DNA of 5,788 nt from positions 1 to 5,788 of the forward strand of contig JAITCV010000187.1 of assembly GCA_031282905.1 (NCBI GenBank). Reading direction: 5' to 3'. The notes beneath the pieces are model-generated. The model was not told the DNA's origin, ran no database searches, and worked only from the letters and a program-made list of their open reading frames with translations. The position numbers and the translations under genes were made by a program. Source of the DNA: Azoarcus sp. (GTDB taxonomy: Bacteria > Pseudomonadota > Gammaproteobacteria > Burkholderiales > Rhodocyclaceae). Position 1 is the first letter of the stretch; each line of letters opens with the position of its first letter. Positions 1 through 4,329 of this stretch are shown here, one piece after another.

Positions 1-198
1 GCCGGCATTACCCCGGAACTGATCTCACCCCACACCCTGCGCCACGCATTCGCCACCCATTTGATCAACCACGGCGCCGACTTGCGGGTGGTACAAATGC
101 TGCTCGGCCACGCCGACATTTCCACCACCCAAGTCTATACTCACGTCGCCCGCGAACGACTGAAGAAACTACATCAGGATCATCACCCGCGTAGCTGA
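1..198 (+). CDS. xerD: Tyrosine recombinase XerD, C-terminal fragment (5' end outside window)
   Basis: Only the last 65 residues are present; the frame is open from base 1 to the TGA at 196-198. XerD acts with XerC at the dif site, under FtsK control, to resolve chromosome dimers at the septum. The fragment carries the end of the tyrosine-recombinase catalytic domain: HTLRH with the catalytic His11 and Arg14, LLGHADI with His37, and Tyr46 in TTQVYTH, the nucleophile that attacks DNA (codon 136-138). The H-R-H-Y spacing (3, 26 and 35 residues from the first His) fits XerD. The ending RERLKKLHQDHHPR is typical of XerD tails, which is why XerD is preferred to XerC or a phage integrase. The upstream Arg and Lys catalytic residues lie outside the window. 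Nothing suggests decay. Confidence 0.93.
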   Translation, partial: AGITPELISPHTLRHAFATHLINHGADLRVVQMLLGHADISTTQVYTHVARERLKKLHQDHHPRS

Positions 199-269
199 GG
201 GAAGTTGTCGAGTTCGATTATCAAAAAAAGCTTTGCATTTGGAAATAAAGGCTGGCAGAATTCCGTGCC

Positions 270-287
270 ATGGTGCTCATGCGCCAT
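270..287 (+). repeat. Short hairpin between xerD and the H-NS-like gene
   Basis: ATGGTGC (270-276) pairs with GCGCCAT (281-287) around a TCAT loop, with one G-T wobble. TTC follows, not a real T-tract. An overlapping alternative stem, TGGCA (253-257) with TGCCA (266-270), competes with it. It may contribute to ending xerD transcription, but it is not a convincing intrinsic terminator. No clear promoter hexamers for the next gene stand out between 199 and 401. Confidence 0.3.
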
Positions 288-324
288 TTCGTGTGTACTT
301 AACGCTGTCCGGCGACATCCCCGT

Positions 325-357
325 GATGTTCTCGCGATGTTCTCGCGATGTTCTCAC
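325..357 (+). repeat. Three tandem 11-bp repeats upstream of the H-NS-like gene
   Basis: The unit GATGTTCTCGC occurs at 325-335 and 336-346, and again at 347-357 with one change (GATGTTCTCAC). The array ends 44 bp before the start codon. An 11-bp period is close to one helical turn, so each unit shows the same DNA face, as in operator arrays. The upstream ACATC at 315-319 is the inverse of GATGT at 325-329. A 12-bp sequence at 308-319 recurs at 377-388 with two mismatches, so the array is itself flanked by near-repeats. Function is inferred only; simple replication slippage is the alternative. Confidence 0.8.
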
Positions 358-401
358 TATCTTTCGGGTATGTTTCTCCGGACACATCATGGAGAGTGAA
401 A

Positions 402-728
402 ATGATCGACCTCGAAAAACTGGAACTGACTGAACTTCGCACCCTGAGAGCACAGGTCGAAGCAGAGATTCGCCGCCGTGGTTCCGCTACCCAGCGCGCA
501 GTCAAAAAGCTTCATAAACTTGCCGAAGAACAAGGGTTAACCCTTGGAGAACTGTTCGCCATCGCAAATGGCGCGCCCGAATTGTCGGCCAGTCCCCGTT
601 CGAGTGGCGTGATCAAATACCGCAACCCGCTTGATCCCAACCAAGGCTGGACTGGCCATGGCCGCAAGCCGGGCTGGGTAGTCAATTACCTCGCCAACGG
701 CGGTTCGCTGGAAAGCCTCGCCGCCTGA
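402..728 (+). CDS. H-NS family nucleoid-associated DNA-binding protein
   Basis: This is a 108-residue protein of the H-NS/BpH3/StpA group, which binds AT-rich, curved DNA and silences genes. The length fits the short forms common in betaproteobacteria. Residues 1-45 form a charged, heptad-like helix (DLEKLELTELRTLRAQVEAE) suited to oligomerisation. Residues 46-70 are a linker. Residues 71-108 are the C-terminal DNA-binding domain, with YRNP at 73-76 and the core WTGHGRKPGW at 83-92. His86 stands where the minor-groove-inserting Q/R-G-R triplet usually has Gln or Arg. The ATG at 402 is chosen because GGAGAG lies at 391-396, five bases before it. An earlier in-frame ATG at 348 would add 18 residues, has no comparable site and falls in the 11-bp repeat array. 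The gene converges on folB. The paralogue type cannot be assigned. Confidence 0.88.
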   Translation: MIDLEKLELTELRTLRAQVEAEIRRRGSATQRAVKKLHKLAEEQGLTLGELFAIANGAPELSASPRSSGVIKYRNPLDPNQGWTGHGRKPGWVVNYLANGGSLESLAA

Positions 729-734
729 AACTGC

Positions 735-770
735 GGTTTCAACCTCGGTTTCAACCTCAGTTTCAACTTG
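735..770 (+). repeat. Three tandem 12-bp units after the H-NS-like gene
   Basis: GGTTTCAACCTC occurs at 735-746 and 747-758, and a diverged third unit, AGTTTCAACTTG, at 759-770. The third unit is also the left arm of the adjacent hairpin. The gene's own stop region (TGAAAC, 726-731) is the inverse of GTTTCA at 736-741, giving a small stem across the stop codon. The array sits immediately downstream of the coding end. Confidence 0.85.
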
Positions 771-797
771 TGGGCTGAACCCCCACAAGTTGAAACT
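759..797. repeat. Perfect inverted repeat, 16-bp arms and 7-nt loop
   Basis: AGTTTCAACTTGTGGG at 759-774 is exactly complementary to CCCACAAGTTGAAACT at 782-797, with loop CTGAACC. It lies 31 bp after the H-NS-like stop codon, in the convergent gap. As RNA it would be a very stable stem on either strand. No T-run follows on either side, so it does not match a classical rho-independent terminator. Possible roles are 3'-end protection, rho-dependent or bidirectional termination, or a single-strand hairpin of a small mobile repeat. Confidence 0.9.
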
Positions 798-802
798 CCG
801 TG

Positions 803-820
803 TTATCCACACTATCCAGA
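803..820 (+). promoter_or_regulatory. Tandem DnaA-box-like 9-mers
   Basis: TTATCCACA at 803-811 is an exact match to the high-affinity DnaA box. It is followed directly by CTATCCAGA (812-820), which matches at seven of nine positions. DnaA binding here is inference. One exact 9-mer can occur by chance in a window this size (a few percent over both strands), but the adjacent near-copy makes it less trivial. No dnaA, dnaN, gidA or AT-rich unwinding region is seen, so this is not presented as an origin. Confidence 0.4.
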
Positions 821-828
821 TTAACCGC

Positions 829-856
829 CGGTTTATCGGGCGCGGTTTATCGGGCG
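829..856 (+). repeat. 14-bp tandem duplication in the convergent gap
   Basis: CGGTTTATCGGGCG occurs twice back to back (829-842 and 843-856), followed by a degenerate partial third copy (GTTTTCG). The first copy overlaps the small palindrome AACCGCCGGTT (823-833). Each unit contains TTATC, the first half of the DnaA-box-like sequence just upstream, so the three patterns may be related. No coding function is visible. Confidence 0.75.
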
Positions 857-977
857 GTTTTCGATTGGCGATTCAATTGCACGGGCCTCGTCCACCGCCT
901 CTCACCCTCCGCCTCTTTTGCCAGCAGCTTCTTTCTTCACGGACGTCGCCGACGCTTCCAGGCCAGCCAGACGAGCC

Positions 978-989
978 GCAACATGTTGC
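978..989. repeat. 12-bp perfect palindrome beyond the folB stop
   Basis: GCAACATGTTGC reads the same on both strands. It lies 23 bp beyond the folB stop on the minus strand. GCC at 975-977 and GGC at 992-994 could extend it imperfectly. It could be a weak folB 3' structure or a protein-binding site. There is no T-tract. Confidence 0.4.
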
Positions 990-1012
990 ACGGCACAATA
1001 TCCCCATATCCA

Positions 1013-1387
1013 TCAATGTCCATGCCCAGCCGCATCCAGTGAGGTGCCTCGCTGAATGCAAACGCCCACCCGGCGAACGTTTTTCATCACCCCAAGCTTG
1101 GCAATCCGTATCTTGACCCAAGGGGCGGCAAACTGCTCGCAGAGCAGATCGGCAATGAATTCCCCGAGTGTTTCAATCAGGTTGAAATGCCGCGACGCCA
1201 GTTCCGCGCGAATGCTTTCGATTACTTTGGCATAATCGATGGTATCGGCGATATCATCATGACTCGCCGCCGCTTCCGGTATGCCAAAGCTCAAGTCAAA
1301 CTCTACTGTCTGCGCCACCACGCGCTCGCGCGCATAAATCCCGACCCAGGCGTCCACGCGCAAACCTTCGACAAAAATGAAATTCAT
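1013..1387 (-). CDS. folB: Dihydroneopterin aldolase
   Basis: The 124-residue product fits the family length (about 115-125). FolB is a cytosolic, usually octameric enzyme that converts 7,8-dihydroneopterin to 6-hydroxymethyl-7,8-dihydropterin and glycolaldehyde in folate synthesis. The N-terminus FIFVEGLRVDAWVGIYARER is diagnostic. Numbered from the chosen start, Glu21 (YARER), Tyr52 (IDYAKV) and Lys97 (IAKLGV) match the conserved pterin-binding and catalytic residues. The sequence ends in the usual VGVCIQRG followed by a short His/Gly tail. The start at 1387 is preferred because GGGA lies six bases before it; the in-frame ATG at 1393 (adding Met-Ala) almost touches that site. It is divergent from plsY, an arrangement also known from E. 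coli. A 29-bp palindrome overlaps its leader. The gene appears intact. Confidence 0.93.
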   Translation of the reverse strand: MNFIFVEGLRVDAWVGIYARERVVAQTVEFDLSFGIPEAAASHDDIADTIDYAKVIESIRAELASRHFNLIETLGEFIADLLCEQFAAPWVKIRIAKLGVMKNVRRVGVCIQRGTSLDAAGHGH

Positions 1388-1395
1388 CGCCATTC

Positions 1396-1424
1396 CCGGT
1401 TAGAATCGCCGCGATTCTAACCGG
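1396..1424. promoter_or_regulatory. Perfect 14-bp-arm palindrome between folB and plsY
   Basis: CCGGTTAGAATCGC (1396-1409) and GCGATTCTAACCGG (1411-1424) are exact inverse complements around a single C at 1410. Each strand carries TAGAAT, a good -10 hexamer (1401-1406 for plsY, 1419-1414 for folB), so the palindrome may hold the facing cores of two overlapping promoters, an operator, or both. No strong -35 hexamer is found at 16-18 bp on either side. It ends just beside the folB ribosome-binding GGGA (1397-1394 on the minus strand). The remaining plsY leader has a nested stem: CGGATG (1422-1427) with CATCCG (1449-1454) enclosing CGCC-GTTT-GGCG (1430-1441). Confidence 0.8.
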
Positions 1425-1473
1425 ATGTCCGCCGTTTGGCGTGTCTGGCATCCGTAAAAAACAGGGAGTAACG

Positions 1474-2073
1474 ATGACCGTGTTCATCATCTTGCTGCTT
1501 GCCGGCGCTTATCTCGTCGGCTCCATTCCCTTTGCCATCGTCGCAAGTAGCCTGTTTGGCCTCGAAGACCCGCGCAGTTATGGCTCCGGCAATCCCGGCG
1601 CCACCAACGTACTGCGGAGCGGCAGCAAGGCCGCGGCCATCCTCACCCTCATCGGTGACTGCCTCAAGGGCTGGGTGACCGTCTGGGCCGCCACTGCGCT
1701 CGGTTTCGAACCCTCCATTGCCGCGCTCGCTGGACTGGCCGCTTTCTTTGGCCATGTCTTCTCCATCTTCTTGCGTTTCAACGGCGGCAAGGGCGTCGCC
1801 ACCGCGCTCGGCGTGCTCGCGGGCCTTTCCCCCTGGCTCGCCCTCGCTTGCCTTGGCGTCTGGCTGCTGGTCGCCCTCATCAGCCGTTATTCCGCCGCCG
1901 CCGCGATCGCCGCCGCGATCGCGGCGCCATGCGCCACGGCACTGCTCAAGGGCGATATGGCGTCGTTTGCCATCGTCCTGGCCATGGCCCTGGTGCTGAT
2001 CTGGCGTCATACAGCCAACATCAAACGCCTTCTTGTCGGAACCGAGGACAAGATCGGCGGGAAGAACAAATAA
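1474..2073 (+). CDS. plsY: Acyl-phosphate:glycerol-3-phosphate acyltransferase
   Basis: The 199-residue integral inner-membrane protein transfers an acyl group from acyl-phosphate (made by PlsX) to sn-glycerol-3-phosphate, giving lysophosphatidate for phospholipid synthesis. All signature motifs are present: YGSGNPGATNVLR at 36-48 (phosphate and substrate loop), GDCLKG at 61-66, GHVFSIFLRFNGGKGVAT at 93-110, and IWRHTANIKRLLVGTEDKI near the C-terminus. Hydrophobic segments at about 2-24, 51-77, 82-101, 112-136 and 139-170 fit the usual five membrane passes. The ATG at 1474 is supported by GGGAG at 1464-1468; an upstream GTG at 1441 lacks this support. An Ala/Ile stretch in the last helix comes from a 12-bp DNA duplication (1897-1920). 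It is divergent from folB and probably monocistronic. Confidence 0.96.
   Translation: MTVFIILLLAGAYLVGSIPFAIVASSLFGLEDPRSYGSGNPGATNVLRSGSKAAAILTLIGDCLKGWVTVWAATALGFEPSIAALAGLAAFFGHVFSIFLRFNGGKGVATALGVLAGLSPWLALACLGVWLLVALISRYSAAAAIAAAIAAPCATALLKGDMASFAIVLAMALVLIWRHTANIKRLLVGTEDKIGGKNK
1897..1920 (+). repeat. 12-bp tandem duplication inside plsY
   Basis: GCCGCCGCGATC occurs at 1897-1908 and 1909-1920, encoding Ala-Ala-Ala-Ile twice in a predicted membrane helix. The octamer palindrome GCGATCGC arises at 1903-1910 and 1915-1922. The reading frame is kept and the change is conservative for a hydrophobic helix. Confidence 0.85.
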
Positions 2074-2108
2074 AAAAGAGCGGCCACGGGAACCTGCGGA
2101 CACGATTG

Positions 2109-2128
2109 TTCCGCCACTTTGGATTGCA
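2109..2128 (+). repeat. Left arm of a 20-bp perfect long-range inverted repeat
   Basis: TTCCGCCACTTTGGATTGCA is the exact reverse complement of 5559-5578. It lies 35 bp after the plsY stop codon. Together the arms enclose the leader, ATPase gene and HD-GYP gene (about 3.4 kb). A 20-bp perfect match in a window this size is not expected by chance. Homology fades just outside both ends. Confidence 0.9.
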
Positions 2129-2301
2129 TGCCCGCGCCGGAAGTAGCGATACCGGATGAAGAAAAACCGCGTGAATTGCAAGTCACGGTTCAACGGCATT
2201 GGGGAGCGCAAACCCGGTGCGTCATGGCGACAGGACAGCTTGGTTGGCAGCGGCGCGACATCCGCCCGAAACTGTTTCAGCAATTTTCTGAAACGTCCAG
2301 G

Positions 2302-2331
2302 TCGAACAAGCCCTTCGCCCCGCCATATAAA
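2302..2331 (+). promoter_or_regulatory. Candidate promoter for the ATPase/HD-GYP unit
   Basis: TCGAAC (2302-2307) and TATAAA (2326-2331) are separated by 18 bp and resemble a sigma-70 promoter; TATAAA is the most A/T-rich stretch of the gap. It would give a leader of roughly 150 nt containing two stems. The -35 match is weak (three of six positions), so this is a suggestion only. Confidence 0.3.
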
Positions 2332-2377
2332 ATCTCCTCACGATGCCCGCGCCGCTTTCGGCATGAGAGTTCGATGT

Positions 2378-2443
2378 GGGAATGGGCGCGGGATTCGACC
2401 TGGCCGCCAATCTGTTCTGTCATGTCGCATTCCGCGCCTTCCC
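2378..2443 (+). promoter_or_regulatory. Imperfect long stem in the ATPase gene leader
   Basis: The segment 2378-2399 is the imperfect inverse complement of 2424-2443. GGGAA and GGCGCGG on the left pair with CCGCGCC and TTCCC on the right, with a 2-nt bulge, and the pairing continues imperfectly inward to GAC/GTC. The loop is about 24 nt. The palindrome CCCGCAGCGGG (2441-2451) overlaps its end, so two folds could compete. It does not match the known cyclic-di-GMP riboswitch cores. Confidence 0.4.
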
Positions 2444-2492
2444 GCAGCGGGCACGCTGGACGAAGCAAGCGGGCGAACATGAGGAACACGCT

Positions 2493-4268
2493 ATGATAGA
2501 AGCATCACACGACGGCCCGCTCACCTGCGAGATCATCCTCAAATGGCTGTATGGGGATGGCCGCATCGACAAAAACACATTCAAGCAACTGGCCCGGCGC
2601 CTGCACGGCACCCAATCCGCCCAGCATCCGCTGTTGCGCATTGCCAGCCTCGATCCGATCTCGCGCCACGGGCAGCCGCTCGATACCGACTATCTGTGCC
2701 GGTGGCTGGCCGGTCTTGCCGGTCTCGAATTCCTGCACATCAACCCGCTCAAGGCCGACGTGGGCCGGGTCGGCGAGATCATGAGCATGCAGTACGCCCA
2801 GCGCTATGGCATCTTGCCGATCAAGTTTTCTCCCACCGAATGCATCATCGCGACCGCCCAGCCATTCGAGCGCAGTTGGATTCCCCAAGTCGAGCACGCG
2901 GCCAAGCAGCCGATCCGGCTGGTCTTTTCCAACCCCGAGGACATCGCGCGCTACACCGTCGAATTTTTCTCGCTGGCCCATTCCGTGCGCGCCGCCCAAT
3001 CGAACGGAAACGCCATTCAGGGCGCGACCTTCGAACAGCTCGTCGAACTTGGCTCGGGAGACCGGCAGGTCGACGCCAATGACCAAGGCATCATCCGCCT
3101 CGTCGACTGGTTGTGGCAATACGCCTTCACCCAGCGCGCCAGTGATATCCATCTCGAACCCCGCCGCGAAATCGGCAATGTGCGCTTTCGCATCGACGGC
3201 GTGCTCCACACCGTCTACCAGCTTCCGATGGGGGTGATGAATGCCGTGCTCAGCCGCATCAAATTACTGGGCCGCATGGATGTCGTCGAAAAACGCCGCC
3301 CGCTCGATGGCCGCATCAAAACTCGCTCGCCGGAAGGAAACGAAGTCGAAATGCGCCTCTCCACCATGCCCACCGCCTTTGGCGAAAAGATGGTCATGCG
3401 CATCTTCGACCCCGACGTCGCGGTCAAGGATGCCGAAGGGCTGGGCTTCTCGCCCAAGGAAGCCGCGCAATGGCACGACATCACCCATCGCCCCAATGGC
3501 ATCGTCCTGGTCACCGGCCCCACCGGCTCCGGCAAGACCACCACGCTTTATTCCACCCTCAAGCGCCTGGCTTCGAACGAAATCAATCTCTGCACTATCG
3601 AAGACCCCATCGAGCTGATCGAAAACGATTTCAACCAGACCCAGGTCCAGCCCGAGCTTGGCGTCGGCTTTGCCGAAGGCGTGCGCGCGCTGATGCGCCA
3701 AGACCCTGATGTCATCATGATCGGCGAAATCCGCGACGAGGAAACCGCCGCCATGGCGGTGCAGGCCGCCCTGACCGGCCACCTCGTTTTTTCCACCTTG
3801 CATACCAACGACGCGCCTTCCGCCATCACTCGCCTGCTCGATCTCAAGGTGCCGGGCTATCTGCTCGGCGCCACCTTGCTCGGCATCCTCGCCCAGCGCC
3901 TCGTGCGCACGCTCTGTCCCGACTGCAAGGAAGCCGACGAGCGTTTCAACATCGAAGAAGCGCGCGCGATGGCCAAGCCATGGAACATCAACGGCGAATT
4001 CCATCCCTGTCGTCCCGTGGGCTGCATCAAATGCCGCAATACCGGCTTTCGTGGCCGCGTCGGCATTTACGAACTCCTGCTCATCGACGAAAAATATCGC
4101 CGCCATCTGAGCCGGGAACCCAACCTCGACGCCCTGCGCCGCGCCGCCATCGACAGCGGCTTGAAACCCATGCGCCTCGAAGGTCTGCTCCGGGTCGCTC
4201 AAGGCATCACCACCATTGGCGAAGTCGTCTCCAACACCCCGCCCATCGAACTCGGACAAGCGGGTTGA
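2493..4268 (+). CDS. GspE/PulE/PilB-family secretion/type IV pilus assembly ATPase
   Basis: The 591-residue cytoplasmic hexameric ATPase belongs to the class that powers type II secretion or type IV pilus extension. Residues about 60-160 form a GspE N-terminal-like domain; the rest is the catalytic core. Landmarks are ASDIHLEPRR at about 215-224, Walker A GPTGSGKTT at 342-350 (Lys348), Walker B DPDVIMIGE at 404-412 (Glu412), and the His box LTGHLVFSTLHTND at 427-440. A zinc-binding tetracysteine follows (Cys475, Cys478, Cys511, Cys514, plus an extra Cys506), typical of PilB/GspE and absent from PilT retraction ATPases. The ATG at 2493 has GAGGAA six bases before it; upstream in-frame ATGs such as 2376 lack family similarity. 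The N-terminus lacks the paired RLG-type motifs of cyclic-di-GMP-binding MshE. No other pilus or secretion gene is nearby, so the machine served is unknown. Confidence 0.93.
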   Translation: MIEASHDGPLTCEIILKWLYGDGRIDKNTFKQLARRLHGTQSAQHPLLRIASLDPISRHGQPLDTDYLCRWLAGLAGLEFLHINPLKADVGRVGEIMSMQYAQRYGILPIKFSPTECIIATAQPFERSWIPQVEHAAKQPIRLVFSNPEDIARYTVEFFSLAHSVRAAQSNGNAIQGATFEQLVELGSGDRQVDANDQGIIRLVDWLWQYAFTQRASDIHLEPRREIGNVRFRIDGVLHTVYQLPMGVMNAVLSRIKLLGRMDVVEKRRPLDGRIKTRSPEGNEVEMRLSTMPTAFGEKMVMRIFDPDVAVKDAEGLGFSPKEAAQWHDITHRPNGIVLVTGPTGSGKTTTLYSTLKRLASNEINLCTIEDPIELIENDFNQTQVQPELGVGFAEGVRALMRQDPDVIMIGEIRDEETAAMAVQAALTGHLVFSTLHTNDAPSAITRLLDLKVPGYLLGATLLGILAQRLVRTLCPDCKEADERFNIEEARAMAKPWNINGEFHPCRPVGCIKCRNTGFRGRVGIYELLLIDEKYRRHLSREPNLDALRRAAIDSGLKPMRLEGLLRVAQGITTIGEVVSNTPPIELGQAG

Positions 4269-4306
4269 TCATCGCCCCGAAAAAACCGACACTCCACAGG
4301 CGTCAT

Positions 4307-4312
4307 TACAAT
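4307..4312 (+). promoter_or_regulatory. Possible internal -10 element before the HD-GYP gene
   Basis: TACAAT (4307-4312) matches the -10 consensus at five of six positions. CCGACA (4286-4291) lies 15 bp upstream, a short spacing, with four of six -35 matches. A transcript from here would have only about ten leader bases before the ATG at 4330. Cotranscription from the ATPase gene remains the simpler reading. Confidence 0.22.
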
Positions 4313-4329
4313 ATCGCGGCCAACAGCCC

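Larger units (their letters stand above)
2074..2492. other. 419-bp intergenic region, no convincing gene, several structures
   Basis: Open frames here (for example 2119-2496 and 2156-2482 on the plus strand) show no recognisable protein character. Structures seen are: a long-range inverted-repeat arm (2109-2128); a 12-bp direct repeat ATGCCCGCGCCG at 2128-2139 and 2343-2354; a stem AACC-GC-GTGA / TCACGGTT at about 2167-2192; a 7-bp stem GTTTCAG (2274-2280) with CTGAAAC (2288-2294); a candidate promoter at 2302-2331; a long imperfect stem pairing 2378-2399 with 2424-2443; and a palindrome CCCGCAGCGGG (2441-2451). The last two would lie in the leader of the ATPase mRNA. Confidence 0.55.

Noticed and set aside
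348..401. Upstream start for the H-NS-like gene at ATG 348
   Set aside because: No ribosome-binding site, it overlaps the 11-bp repeats, and the extra residues are not family-like; the ATG at 402 has a strong site.
735..797. Possible CRISPR array (GTTTCAAC-type repeats)
   Set aside because: The units are 12 bp and contiguous with no spacers, and no cas gene is present. The resemblance to CRISPR repeat ends is superficial.
803..856. Chromosomal replication origin
   Set aside because: Only one exact DnaA box, no AT-rich unwinding region, and no dnaA/gidA/parA neighbours.
790..1116. Plus-strand open frame of 108 codons
   Set aside because: Pro/Arg-rich, not protein-like, crosses repeats, runs into folB on the other strand, and has no clear ribosome-binding site.
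1368..1406. plsY promoter made of TCGACA (1368-1373) and TAGAAT (1401-1406)
   Set aside because: The 27-bp spacing is far outside the 16-18 bp needed for a sigma-70 promoter.
2163..2195. Group II intron domain V-like stem (AACCGCGTGA...TCACGGTT)
   Set aside because: It lacks the conserved GAGC start and catalytic triad layout, and no reverse transcriptase or other domains are found.
1417..2283. Minus-strand open frame of 288 codons opposite plsY
   Set aside because: The translation is Gly/Asp/Glu-rich with no domain, and it overlaps plsY, which has every family motif.
2332..2492. Cyclic-di-GMP riboswitch in the ATPase leader
   Set aside because: The context made it attractive, but none of the conserved core strings or the two-stem layout of the known classes is present.
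2119..2496. Plus-strand open frames in the gap before the ATPase gene
   Set aside because: No recognisable family and composition like untranslated DNA. A short real peptide cannot be excluded.
3264..4259. Long minus-strand open frame (331 codons) inside the ATPase gene, and a similar one at 4306-5289 inside the HD-GYP gene
   Set aside because: Both are antisense shadows of well-supported genes in GC-rich DNA, with low-complexity, unrecognisable translations.
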